Below, piece by piece: positions 16,544 through 25,200 of a stretch of DNA of 64,000 bases. The notes beneath the pieces were generated by a model that made no database searches, had not been told where the DNA came from, and saw only the letters and a program-made list of their open reading frames with translations. Location: positions 310,001 to 374,000 of the forward strand of contig JBGAJN010000003.1 in the NCBI GenBank assembly GCA_044224905.1, in the 5' to 3' direction. The position numbers and the translations under genes were made by a program. This DNA comes from JBGAJN01 sp044224905. GTDB lineage: Bacteria; Verrucomicrobiota; Verrucomicrobiia; Limisphaerales; JBGAJN01. The first letter of the stretch is position 1. Every line of letters begins with the position of its first letter.

Positions 16544-16617
16544 TGGAGCGGGCGAAGGGAATCGAACCCTCGTGTGCAGTTTGGAAGACTGCCGTTCTAC
16601 CATTGAACTACGCCCGC
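16544..16617 (-). tRNA. tRNA-Gly(TCC)
   Basis: 74 bases including an encoded CCA (complement of 16544-16546). The cloverleaf is complete: acceptor GCGGGCG/CGCCCGC, D arm GTTC-AATGGTA-GAAC, anticodon stem GCAGT/ACTGC with loop CTTCCAA (anticodon TCC), T arm GAGGG-TTCGATT-CCCTT, discriminator T. It decodes GGA and GGG. A strong promoter lies 11 bases upstream and a hairpin terminator downstream, so it is probably a single-gene transcript. Confidence 0.97.
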
Positions 16618-16628
16618 AACCGGAGATG

Positions 16629-16656
16629 AGTGTAGCGACCGTTCTTGCGTTGTCAA
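16629..16656 (-). promoter_or_regulatory. Strong sigma70-type promoter of tRNA-Gly
   Basis: On the - strand TTGACA (16656-16651), 16 bases, TACACT (16634-16629), then 11 bases to the tRNA 5' end at 16617. The -35 is a perfect consensus match. It overlaps the divergent pyrC promoter. Confidence 0.75.
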
Positions 16657-16674
16657 TTCGCGACCCGCTATGCT
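16645..16674 (+). promoter_or_regulatory. Predicted promoter of pyrC
   Basis: TTGCGT (16645-16650), 18 bases, TATGCT (16669-16674), 9 bases before the ATG at 16684. There is no Shine-Dalgarno between them, so a leaderless or near-leaderless mRNA is expected. Its -35 abuts that of the divergent tRNA promoter. Confidence 0.45.
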
Positions 16675-16683
16675 CCGCGCCCG

Positions 16684-18057
16684 ATGAATTCGCTTCTGAT
16701 TTCGGGCGGCCGCGTGATCGACCCCGCCAACCGCCTCGATGCCACTGCCGACGTATTGATTGTTGATGGAAGAATTGCCGCCGTTGGCAAGGACGCCGCG
16801 GCGAAAGCGCCGGCGAACTGCCCGCGTCTCGACGCGAAGGGCAAGGTGGTTTGCCCGGGTTTGATTGATTTGCACGTGCATTTGCGCGAACCGGGTCAAG
16901 CTGCGAAGGAAACCATCGCCACCGGCACGGCTGCGGCGGCCCGCGGCGGGTTCACCACCATCGTGTGCATGCCCAACACGTCGCCTTCGATTGATAATTC
17001 CGGCACCGTCGCGCTTATTCGTGAACGTGCGGAGAAGGAAGGCAAGGTCAACGTCTACGTCACCGGCGCAATCACCAAAGGCATCGCCGGTGAGGAACTC
17101 GCGCCGATTGGCTCGCTGAAGAAAGCGGGGGTCGTCGCCATCACGGACGACGGGCATTGCGTGCAGAGCAACGAGCTCATGCGCCGCGCCTGCGAATACG
17201 CGAAGATGTTCGATTTACCGCTGATGGATCATTGCCAGGATTACGCGCTCGTGACCGAAGGCGTAATGAATGAAGGCTATTGGAGCACGGCGCTCGGCTT
17301 GCGTGGGTGGCCTGCGGCCGGCGAGGAAGCGATCGTGGCGCGGAATATTCTCCTCGCGGAGCTGACTGGCGCGAACGTCCACTGCCAACACATGAGCACG
17401 GCGGGCAGCGTGCGGATGATTCGCGAAGCGAAGAAGCGCGGCGTGCCGATCTCCGGCGAGGCTTGCCCGCATCACTTCGTGCTTACCGACATGGCGATCG
17501 CCGGCAGTGAAAAATTCTGGAACGGCGACGGAAAGGAATTTCTCGCCGACGTGACTCCTGCGAATGGCAAAGTCCCCACGTGGCCAGTATACGACACCAA
17601 TTTCAAAATGAATCCGCCGCTCCGGTCCGCCGTGGATCGCGAGGCAATTCTCGAGGGTTTGCTCGATGGCACGCTGGAGATTTTGTGCAGTGACCACGCG
17701 CCCCACTGCAATTACGAGAAGGAAGTGGAGTTCGACTACGCGCCGTTCGGTATCACCGGACTCGAAACGGAACTGCCCCTCTCACTGATGGAATTGCACC
17801 ACCGTCGGAAGATGAGTCTCCCGGACTTGCTCGCGAAATTTACCGTCGCGCCGGCGAAGTTGCTCCGCCTCGCGAAAGGCACGTTGAGCGTTGGCGCGGA
17901 CGGCGACGTTACCGTGCTGGATCCGGATCGCGAATGGGTGTTCGACAAGATGCAGTCCCTGAGCAAGTCGAAGAATAATCCCTTCGACGGCTGGAAGTTC
18001 AAGGGCAAGGCGCTGGCGACGGTCGTCGGGGGCAAAATCGCTTGGCAGGAGGATTGA
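16684..18057 (+). CDS. pyrC: Dihydroorotase (class I)
   Basis: 457 residues from the ATG at 16684; 13 earlier in-frame codons lie over the promoter and are excluded. PyrC closes carbamoyl-aspartate to dihydroorotate in pyrimidine synthesis. Class I zinc-site features: DLHVHLREPGQ (about 57-67, HxH and R), GFTTIVCMPNTSP, the DHCQD histidine, HCQHMSTAGSV, EACPHHFVLTD, KMNPPLR and CSDHAPH (catalytic Asp). The lysine-carboxylation position is Asp, as in class I enzymes. Length is normal. pyrB is not adjacent. A thioredoxin gene starts 43 bases downstream, probably co-transcribed. Confidence 0.95.
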   Translation: MNSLLISGGRVIDPANRLDATADVLIVDGRIAAVGKDAAAKAPANCPRLDAKGKVVCPGLIDLHVHLREPGQAAKETIATGTAAAARGGFTTIVCMPNTSPSIDNSGTVALIRERAEKEGKVNVYVTGAITKGIAGEELAPIGSLKKAGVVAITDDGHCVQSNELMRRACEYAKMFDLPLMDHCQDYALVTEGVMNEGYWSTALGLRGWPAAGEEAIVARNILLAELTGANVHCQHMSTAGSVRMIREAKKRGVPISGEACPHHFVLTDMAIAGSEKFWNGDGKEFLADVTPANGKVPTWPVYDTNFKMNPPLRSAVDREAILEGLLDGTLEILCSDHAPHCNYEKEVEFDYAPFGITGLETELPLSLMELHHRRKMSLPDLLAKFTVAPAKLLRLAKGTLSVGADGDVTVLDPDREWVFDKMQSLSKSKNNPFDGWKFKGKALATVVGGKIAWQED

Positions 18058-18100
18058 ACAGAATTACGTTGCCGCCGTCGAAGAAGCAAAATCGCCATTT

Positions 18101-18538
18101 ATGAAAAAACTCACCGCACTGCTGATCGTTGTCCTCGGACTCACCCGCGCCTTTGCTGGCGAGGGCGCCTGGCTCACAGATTTCAATAAAGCCCAGGCTC
18201 AAGCCAAGGCCGAAAAGAAACTGTTGCTCATGGATTTCACCGGCTCGGACTGGTGCGGCTGGTGCATCAAACTAAATAAAGAAGTGTTCTCGCAATCGGA
18301 GTTCCAGCAATACGCAGCGAAGAATCTCGTGCTTCTCGAAGTCGATTTCCCGCAAACCAAGAAGCAATCCGCCGAGCAGAAAGCCGCGAACAGCGCGCTG
18401 CAGAAGAAGTATAAGATCGAAGGCTATCCGACCATCATCGTGCTGAACGGCGACGGAAAGAAGGTTGGCGAACTTGGCTATGAACCCGGCGGGCCGAAGA
18501 ATTTCATCGCGCAGCTTGAGAAATTGAAAAAGAAGTAA
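18101..18538 (+). CDS. Secreted thioredoxin-fold protein
   Basis: 145 residues. A signal peptide (1-19, ending AFA) is followed by one thioredoxin domain with redox motif WCGWC (C-G-W-C at about 52-56) after MDFTGSD, and the cis-proline in the GYPTIIVLN segment. The W-C-G-W-C active site is the thioredoxin_7 / DUF255-like type, not classical WCGPC. Periplasmic disulfide reduction or isomerisation is likely; the partner is unknown. The Lys-rich C-terminus (LEKLKKK) is exposed. It follows pyrC by 43 bases and is closed by a strong terminator. Confidence 0.85.
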   Translation: MKKLTALLIVVLGLTRAFAGEGAWLTDFNKAQAQAKAEKKLLLMDFTGSDWCGWCIKLNKEVFSQSEFQQYAAKNLVLLEVDFPQTKKQSAEQKAANSALQKKYKIEGYPTIIVLNGDGKKVGELGYEPGGPKNFIAQLEKLKKK

Positions 18539-18567
18539 TCGCGCGGATTTTTCCGATTCAAAACGCA

Positions 18568-18604
18568 AAACGCGGCTGGTCATTCAGCCGCGTTTCGCTT
18601 TTAG
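18568..18604. terminator. Bidirectional rho-independent terminator
   Basis: AAACGCGGCTG (18568-18578), loop GTCATT, CAGCCGCGTTT (18585-18595): an 11-base perfect stem, followed by CGCTTTTA on the right and preceded by A-rich sequence on the left. It separates the rightward thioredoxin gene from the leftward gene ending at 18621. Confidence 0.8.
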
Positions 18605-18620
18605 CACCGAGCTCGGTGAC

Positions 18621-19532
18621 TCAGAGTAGCCCTTGATAGGAAAGCCACAACGAGCGGAAATACTTCATCACCCGTACGGGATCAGTGCTCTCGGGAATCT
18701 CCGCGAAGGTGAAGCCGGTGAAGTTGATTTCGTTCAGGAGCGTGAACAGTTTCCGGAACGGATAATCCTCCAAATATATATCGCGTAGGTGCACGGTGAA
18801 GATTTTGTCCTTCACGAGATCGAAATTCGCATCGAAACCACCGTCCTCGAGATCCGTGGCGTTGGAATTCCAGCAGACGCCGACCTGCTTGTGATCCGCC
18901 ACGTCCATGATCTTCTTGCAACGCGGCACGCGCGAAGTTTCCGCACCGTGGATTTCGAGACGGATCTGTAATCCGAGATTGCCGGCGAAGTCACCCAGTT
19001 CGTGCAGTGATTTGCCGATCTGCTCCAGCGTCTTTTCCTCCGGCACATCCTTGGGCAAGCCATTCGGACGAACCTTCACGCCCGTCGCGCCGACGTCGTG
19101 CGCGAGCGTGATGTATTCCTTGGTTGCCTCGATGTCCTTGCGCAACTTCGCCTGATCGGGCGTGTGATAATCAAACGCACTCCCGAGGCTCCACAACTTC
19201 ACCGGCGAATCCGCGAAGCGTTTCTTCACGACTGCGCGCTGTTCCTTCGACAAGTTGACTTCGACGCCGTGCTTGTGCCCCGTGCGCAACTCCACACCTT
19301 CAAATTTCGCTTCCGTGCAATTCCTGATGATCGTTTCAACGTCCCAATCCTTGGCGATGTTGTAGGTGACGGTGCCGAGATGATACTTGGGCTTGGCCGT
19401 GATGAACGAAGGTGACGGCTTCGAGTCCTTCTTCGCCTTCTTGTCCGCGCCAAATACGGCGGGAGCGACCGTGCCGAAGGCGCCGAGGCTGACTGATGAT
19501 TTTAACAGAAACTGGCGGCGGGAGGTTTTCAT
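18621..19532 (-). CDS. Tat-exported sugar phosphate isomerase/epimerase-like TIM-barrel protein
   Basis: 303 residues from the ATG at 19532, which places the twin-arginine motif SRRQFLLKS at residues 3-11, followed by a hydrophobic stretch and a Lys-rich spacer. The mature part is an AP-endonuclease-2/xylose-isomerase-like barrel: FEGVELRTGHKHG, GATGVKVRPNG, LEIHGAE (metal ligand region), VGVCWNSNATD and FTVHLRDIY (His ligand). Export of such domains is common in Verrucomicrobia and Planctomycetes; substrates are mostly unknown (sugar isomerase or hydroxypyruvate-type reactions). A -10-like TATGTT lies 6 bases before the ATG with no Shine-Dalgarno. It converges on the thioredoxin gene across a shared terminator. 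Confidence 0.85.
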   Translation of the reverse strand: MKTSRRQFLLKSSVSLGAFGTVAPAVFGADKKAKKDSKPSPSFITAKPKYHLGTVTYNIAKDWDVETIIRNCTEAKFEGVELRTGHKHGVEVNLSKEQRAVVKKRFADSPVKLWSLGSAFDYHTPDQAKLRKDIEATKEYITLAHDVGATGVKVRPNGLPKDVPEEKTLEQIGKSLHELGDFAGNLGLQIRLEIHGAETSRVPRCKKIMDVADHKQVGVCWNSNATDLEDGGFDANFDLVKDKIFTVHLRDIYLEDYPFRKLFTLLNEINFTGFTFAEIPESTDPVRVMKYFRSLWLSYQGLL

Positions 19533-19538
19533 GCGTTG

Positions 19539-19544
19539 AACATA
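19539..19544 (-). promoter_or_regulatory. -10-like element of the Tat-exported barrel gene
   Basis: TATGTT on the - strand, 6 bases before the ATG at 19532. The -35 is poor. It fits the leaderless arrangement seen at other genes here. Confidence 0.35.
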
Positions 19545-19611
19545 GGAAGCCAACGTGGGCCTTAAAATTCAATCTCGATCGCGAAAAGTCGACTTGTTCA
19601 CGCCTTTCGGC

Positions 19612-19639
19612 TTGTCGGTTTCACGGTTGCCCGTAATCG
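19612..19639 (+). promoter_or_regulatory. Predicted panB promoter (leaderless)
   Basis: TTGTCG (19612-19617), 16 bases, TAATCG (19634-19639), 7 bases before the GTG at 19647. No Shine-Dalgarno. Confidence 0.5.
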
Positions 19640-19646
19640 TTGTCCT

Positions 19647-20408
19647 GTGAGTTCAACCAAGATCACACCCGACACGATTCGTTCTCGAAAAGGGCGCGAG
19701 CGGATTGCCGCTTTGACCGCCTACGATTATCCGATGGCGCGCTTGCTCGACGAAGCGGGCGTGCCATTACTGCTCGTCGGCGATTCCCTTGGGATGGTCG
19801 TGCTCGGTTATCCGGATACGACGCACGTGATGATGGATGAAATGGTTCATCACGTCCGTGCGGCGGCGCGCGGACGCACGCGGGCGTTGCTCGGAGGGGA
19901 TTTGCCGTATCACAGTTACGATTCGCCGGCGCAGGCAGTCAGCAACGCTCGTCGCCTCGTCGAAGCGGGCGCTGAATACGTGAAGGCCGAGGGCGGGCGG
20001 GAGATTCTGCCGCAGATCAAAGCCATTCGCGCCTCGGGAATTCCCTTCATCGGTCATCTCGGCATGCTGCCCCAACACGTGCTCGAAGAAGGCGGGAAGT
20101 ATCGCATCAAAGGTCGCGATGACGAAGGGCATGCGAAGTTGCTCGACGACGCGGCGGCCTTGGCCGAGGCGGGCGCATTTGCGGTCGTCCTCGAACTCGT
20201 CACGCCGCCCGTGGCGAAAGAGATCACCGAGAAGTTTCCTTTCGTCACCATCGGGATTGGTTCCGGACCGGACTGCGACGGGCAAATCCTTGTGACGCAT
20301 GATTTGTGGGGAACCTTCCCGTGGTTCACGCCGAAGTTCGTGAAGCAGCAACTGAACGCCGGTGAGCAGATGAAAGCGGCGGTGACGCAGTGGATGAAGA
20401 CGGTATAG
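19647..20408 (+). CDS. panB: 3-methyl-2-oxobutanoate hydroxymethyltransferase
   Basis: 253 residues from a GTG at 19647. PanB adds a hydroxymethyl group from methylene-tetrahydrofolate to ketoisovalerate, the first step to pantothenate and CoA. Seen: ALTAYDYPMARLLDEAG, LLVGDSLGMVVLG (Asp metal ligand), GDLPYHSY (second ligand), VKAEGG (active-site Lys/Glu), GHLGMLPQHV and GGKYRIKGRD. Slightly shorter than E. coli PanB (264) at the C-terminus. panC is not adjacent. moaC follows after 23 bases, so they are probably co-transcribed. Confidence 0.95.
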   Translation: MSSTKITPDTIRSRKGRERIAALTAYDYPMARLLDEAGVPLLLVGDSLGMVVLGYPDTTHVMMDEMVHHVRAAARGRTRALLGGDLPYHSYDSPAQAVSNARRLVEAGAEYVKAEGGREILPQIKAIRASGIPFIGHLGMLPQHVLEEGGKYRIKGRDDEGHAKLLDDAAALAEAGAFAVVLELVTPPVAKEITEKFPFVTIGIGSGPDCDGQILVTHDLWGTFPWFTPKFVKQQLNAGEQMKAAVTQWMKTV

Positions 20409-20431
20409 AGTTTTGGCAACACGCGTGAACA

Positions 20432-20884
20432 ATGAAGAAGCTTTCCCACATTGATGCCAAAGGCGAAGCCAGCATGGTGGATGTTTCCGCCAAACCCGTG
20501 CAGCTTCGTGAAGCCGTGGCGGGCGGAGAAATCCGATTGCAACCGGCGACGCTGAAGTTGATCCAAGGTGACAGCATCGCCAAAGGCAATGTTCTCGCGG
20601 CGGCGCGGCTAGCGGGAATCATGGCGGCGAAGAAGACGGGCGAGTTGATTCCGCTGTGTCATCCGCTGCCGATTTCGCATTGCGAGGTGAATTTTGAAAT
20701 TCCCCAGAGCGGCGATCGTATTGTCATCCGTGCTTCGGCGAAGATCGCCGCGCAGACTGGCGTGGAGATGGAGGCATTAACGGCGGTGTCCGTGGCGGCG
20801 CTCACGATCTACGACATGTGCAAAGCCGTCGACAAGACGATGCGCATCACGGATGTGACTTTGATTTCCAAAACAAAGAAGTGA
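20432..20884 (+). CDS. moaC: Cyclic pyranopterin monophosphate synthase
   Basis: 150 residues. MoaC makes cyclic pyranopterin monophosphate in molybdenum cofactor synthesis. Seen: MVDVSAKPVQLREAVA at the N-terminus, KKTGELIPLCHPLPISHCEV (about 68-87), GVEMEALTAVSVAALTIYDM with the catalytic Asp region, and KAVDKTMRI. Length is near the usual 160. Together with the MogA/MoaB-type gene 82 bases downstream it shows that the organism makes a Mo enzyme cofactor; moaA is not in the window. Confidence 0.94.
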   Translation: MKKLSHIDAKGEASMVDVSAKPVQLREAVAGGEIRLQPATLKLIQGDSIAKGNVLAAARLAGIMAAKKTGELIPLCHPLPISHCEVNFEIPQSGDRIVIRASAKIAAQTGVEMEALTAVSVAALTIYDMCKAVDKTMRITDVTLISKTKK

Positions 20885-20932
20885 CGCAATCGCGCGCGAA
20901 GTGAGTCTGAAAAAGTTTTTCGTTCAGTAGCT

Positions 20933-20960
20933 TTGCGCGTTCGCAACTTTCCGCTAGAAC
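20933..20960 (+). promoter_or_regulatory. Predicted promoter of the MogA/MoaB-type gene (leaderless)
   Basis: TTGCGC (20933-20938), 16 bases, TAGAAC (20955-20960), 6 bases before the ATG at 20967. No Shine-Dalgarno. Confidence 0.45.
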
Positions 20961-20966
20961 AATCCC

Positions 20967-21449
20967 ATGCAGATACATGTTGGAATTATTACGATTTCAG
21001 ATCGCGCCTCCCGCGGGCAGTACGACGATCTCGGTGGCCCGGCCTTGCGACAGGCGGCGGGTGGTTACGGATGGAAAGTGCTCGTCGAATCACTGGTGCC
21101 TGACGAGAAGCGCGACATTCAACGCGCCATCCGCGACCAGATCGCCAAGGGTTGTCAGTTGATCCTCACCACCGGCGGCACCGGTGTGGCGTTGCGCGAC
21201 GTGACTCCCGAGGCGGTCCGGGAAATTGCGACGCGCGAACTGCCGGGCTTCGGTGAAATCATGCGCGCGGAATCGATGAAGATCACCAAAAACGCAATCC
21301 TCTCGCGCAACCTTGCCGTGGTCGTGGAAAAAGCCCTCGTGATCTGTCTTCCCGGCAAACCCAGCGGCGCGGTCGAGTGTCTGGGCTTCGTGGTCGGCGC
21401 GATTCCGCATTGCGTCGAAGTGGTGCAGGAAGTTCCCACCAGTTGTTGA
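20967..21449 (+). CDS. mog: Molybdopterin adenylyltransferase / MoaB-type protein
   Basis: 160 residues starting MQIHVGIITISDRASRGQYD, the classical N-terminus of the MogA/MoaB family. The MPT-binding motif TTGGTGVALRDVTPEAV (about 66-82) and the LPGKPSGAVECL loop (about 131-142) are intact. MogA adenylates molybdopterin before metal insertion. MogA and MoaB cannot be separated cleanly by motif, so the symbol is provisional. It follows moaC with its own predicted promoter. An SLBB lipoprotein gene starts 6 bases downstream. Confidence 0.88.
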   Translation: MQIHVGIITISDRASRGQYDDLGGPALRQAAGGYGWKVLVESLVPDEKRDIQRAIRDQIAKGCQLILTTGGTGVALRDVTPEAVREIATRELPGFGEIMRAESMKITKNAILSRNLAVVVEKALVICLPGKPSGAVECLGFVVGAIPHCVEVVQEVPTSC

Positions 21450-21455
21450 GCGGTC

Positions 21456-21833
21456 ATGAAAACGTGGATGAGTTGGCTGCTGTTGTTCGCCCTTTTCGCG
21501 GGCGGCTGTTCTTCTGAAGAAAAGAAACGCAAGGAACGATTGGCGTTCTTTGCGGGCCAACGAGCCACGGCGCTGGAGTTCTATCAAAAGCAGCAGCAAC
21601 AAGCCGCGAGCGTCACGGTGATCGGCGAAGTGCGGCAGCAAACCATCCCGTGGACGGAAGGGCTGACGCTCGCGCAGGCGTTGCTGCAGGCGCAGTATTT
21701 CGGGCGACGTGAACCGCGGCAGATCATCTTCAGCCGGCGCGGCGAAACTGTCGTGCTGCAACCGCAGCATTTGCACCACGGGGGTGGTGATGAACTGATG
21801 GAGCCGGGAGACGTGGTGGAGTTGCGTCGTTGA
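21456..21833 (+). CDS. Small SLBB-domain lipoprotein
   Basis: 125 residues. Lipobox FAGGC gives lipidated Cys18. A short charged helix follows, then one SLBB (soluble ligand-binding beta-grasp) domain from about residue 52: VTVIGEVRQQTIPWTEG, LTLAQALLQAQYFG, and the typical end LMEPGDVVELRR. SLBB domains occur in Wza-type polysaccharide export proteins and ComEA relatives, but the Poly_export part is missing here. An envelope or glycan-binding role is inference. It is probably transcribed with the upstream molybdopterin gene (6-base gap), a pairing with no obvious functional logic. Confidence 0.75.
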   Translation: MKTWMSWLLLFALFAGGCSSEEKKRKERLAFFAGQRATALEFYQKQQQQAASVTVIGEVRQQTIPWTEGLTLAQALLQAQYFGRREPRQIIFSRRGETVVLQPQHLHHGGGDELMEPGDVVELRR

Positions 21834-21917
21834 ACGGATTTTCGTTAGTTGGGAGTTGTCGCTAATTATTTTTCGCTCGGACCGCGGTTGTCCTACCCCG
21901 GCGCGTAATCTGCGCGC

Positions 21918-22112
21918 ATGAAAACGAATATCAATTCTTGCAGGATCAAACCGGCGAAAGTCATTGCGCGTTTCGGTGCGGCCCGTCTGTGCGGCGAGCG
22001 TCGCGGCTCCGTGGAACTGGTCGGCGGCTCGAAAGACGAACGCGCGGCGGCGTTGGAATGGATGTCACTGTTTCTTCACGAAGCCGCGCCGAGATTGGCG
22101 ATGGGGAAGTAG
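21918..22112 (+). CDS. Small hypothetical protein
   Basis: 64 residues (MKTNINSCRIKPAKVIARFG start, LEWMSLFLHEAAPRLAMGK end). No known domain. The layout of a basic N-terminus, a short beta segment (GSVELVGGSKDERAAA) and an amphipathic helix is protein-like, and I believe similar short proteins exist in Verrucomicrobia, unverified. A -10-like TAATCT (21906-21911) lies 6 bases before the ATG, matching the leaderless pattern of neighbours although no -35 is seen at the right distance. Confidence 0.5.
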   Translation: MKTNINSCRIKPAKVIARFGAARLCGERRGSVELVGGSKDERAAALEWMSLFLHEAAPRLAMGK

Positions 22113-22259
22113 TCTCTCGTGGCGACGGTTGCCGCACGTGAGTCTTCAACCGCGGATCGTTTTGGTGAAGCGGCAATTTGAAACCATGTCACCTGCGACA
22201 GCTTCGCTTTCGCCGAATGAACTTTCCTTTTGCGCAGTGAAGCCGGAAAAACACACCAC

Positions 22260-25200
22260 ATGACGCGCGCGAACGGACTGCGATTGTTCACGAGCAACCG
22301 CCTGGAAAATCTGGCGGAGCAGTTGGCTGGCGTCGTGGAGGAGCCGCTCGACTCGCCGTTCGCCGCGGAAACGGTGCTCGTGCAAAGCCAGGGCATGGCG
22401 CGGTGGTTGCAAATGGAACTCGCGCGGCGGCAGGGCGTGTGTGCGAACGTCCGCTTCCCGTTTCCTAAGGCGTTCAGTGACGAGGTCGCACAACGGGTAT
22501 TGGCCGAAGTGCCCGGGGATTCGCTATTTCAACTCGATGCGCTCGCGTGGCGCGTGATGGGTCTGCTCCCGAAGCTGCGCGATCAATCGGCGTTCAGCGA
22601 TCTGAAGAACTACCTCGGCGAGGAGATTGATCAACGACGTCGCTGGCAACTGGCCGAACGAATCGCATACGTGTTTGATCAGTATCTGATTTTCCGTCCG
22701 GACCTGATCGCGAAGTGGGACGCCGGACAGGAGAACGACTGGCAGGCGATTCTCTGGCGCGAACTCGCAGGCAAGGCGAAGCATCCCGCCAAGCTTCACT
22801 CCGCGGTGATCGACAAACTCAAATCCAACTCGGCAAAGATCCGCGGCCTGCCCGAGCGCCTCGCGCTGTTCGGCATTTCTGTTCTGCCGCCGTTCTACCT
22901 CGAGTTATTCGCGGCGTTGTCCCGGCATTTGCCGGTGAATATTTTTCTCCTCCAACCCACGCCGGAGTTTTGGGGCGACGTGGTGAGTTCGCAACGTGCG
23001 GGCAAGGTTCTCAAACAGTTGAAACTCGCGCCGGGTGCGGAAGCGGGTGCGCACTTGGAAACGGGCAATCGCCTGCTAGCCTCGCTGGGACAACAGGGAC
23101 AGGATTTTTTCAACCTCATCCAGGAAGCGGAACGCGTGGAGCCGGTGGAGAACTTTTCTGAACCCGATGGCGACACGCTGCTCGCGACGATCCAGTCGGA
23201 CATTTTCAATCTCCGCGATCGCGGCCGCACGGAGGACGCGCCAGCCAAACCGCTCGCAACCGGCGATGATTCGCTTCAAGTCCACTCGTGCCACAGCCCG
23301 CTGCGCGAACTGGAAGTTCTACACGATCATTTGCTCGACTGGTTCAATCGCGATCCGCAGCTCGCGCCACGTGACGTGCTGGTCATGATGCCGGATTTGA
23401 AGACCTATGCGCCCTTGGTTCAGGCCGTGTTTGGTTCGCCTGAAACCGAAGCGCGGCGAATTCCTTTCAGCGTCGCCGATCGTGGTGCGCGGCATGAAAG
23501 CCATGTCGTCGAAACTTTTCTCAAGTTGTTGAACCTTCCGGCCACGCGGCTCGGCGTGGTGTCCGTGCTCGAAATTCTTCAGACCGATGCGGTGCGCGCG
23601 AAGTTCCGACTTGAGGAGCAGGATCTCGAGCGGATTCACGAGTGGGTGGAACGCGCCGGCATTCGCTGGGGCATCGATGCGGATCATCGCGCGGAGTGGA
23701 ACGTGCCCGCGCTCGCGGGAAATACGTGGCGCGCGGGGCTCGATCGTCTGCTGCTCGGCTACGCGATGGGCGGTCGTGGCGAGAAGTTGTTTCACGGCTT
23801 GCTTCCGATGGAAGACGTCGAGGGCAGCGTCGTTGCAGTGCTCGGACGCTTCGTGGATTTTGCCGAACGTATTTTCCGGATGGTCAAGAATCTCGGCACC
23901 CCGCGGACGATTGTTGAATGGGAAGTGACGCTACGCACTTTGCTCGAGGAGTTTTTCCACTCGAACGAGGATTCCGAGCAGGAGTTTCAATTGTTGCGGC
24001 AGGCGATCGGAAAGCTGCGCCACGCCGCGACGCTCGCGAAATTCGATGAACCGGTAGCACTCTCGGTCATCTTGGAGCCGTTGACGAAACTGTTGGAGGA
24101 AGATTCGTTTGGGGCTGGATTTCTCACGGGCGGCGTGACGTTTTGCGCACTCAAACCGATGCGCAGCCTCCCGTTCAAAGTGATCTGCCTCGTCGGCATG
24201 AGTGACAACGCTTTTCCACGACAGACGGCGTCGCTCGGCTTCGACAAGATGAACGACGAACATCGCGCGGGCGATCGATCCAGCCGCAACGACGATCGGT
24301 ATTTGTTTTTGGAAACGCTGCTCTCGGCGCGGCAGCGGCTCTACATCAGCTACGTCGGCCAATCGATTCGCGACAACTCCAAAGCTCCGCCATCCGTGCT
24401 CGTGAGCGAATTGCTGGATTATGTGGAGCAGGGATTTGTCATTAGCGGCGGGAGCAATCCGCGATCGGCGGTTGAGACCTTCCATCGCTTGCAAGCTTTC
24501 AGTCCGGCGTATTTTTCCGGCGAGCGATTGTTCAGTTACTCCGCTGAGAACTGCGCCGCTGCGCGAGCGGTAATAGGCGAGCCGGGTGAACCGGCTCCGT
24601 TTGTTACCGAACCGTTGAGCGAGCCGGAGCCGGCTGAAGAGTGGCGCACAGTAACGATCGAGACCTTGGTGCGCTTCTTCGCGCAGCCGGCGGAGTTCTT
24701 TCTGAAGCGTCGTCTTCGCCTGACGATTGAACGCGATGAAGCCGCGTTAGAGGAACGCGAGGCAATGGAGTTGAACCAACTCGACCAATACAACCTCCGC
24801 CAATCGCTGCTCGAACATAAGCTGTCGAATCGCGATCCCGCACTGGCGCACGCCTTGATTCAGGCCGACGGTCGGCTGCCGCTGGGCGTTGTTGGTGCAG
24901 CGCGATTGCGCGATTCGGACGCCGAGGTGGAACGGTTTCACGAGCGATTGAAACCGTTGCTCGCCGCTGCCGCGCCCACGCCGGTGGATATTGATCTCGC
25001 GATTGGAAAATTCCGGCTCACCGGTCGCCTGACGCGTTTCGGTCGCGCCGGCTTGCTGCATTATCGTTGTGCCGACCTCAAGCCGAAGGACTGGCTTCAG
25101 GTATGGATCGAGCATCTCGCGCTGTGCGCGGTTCGTCCCGCGAACCTTGTTGGTCGCACAGTGCTGATTGGGAATGACGAGACCGGCACGTTGCGCCCTG

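Noticed and set aside
16536..16766. Rightward open frame of 76 codons
   Set aside because: It runs through the tRNA-Gly gene and into pyrC in another frame; typical antisense-tRNA artefact.
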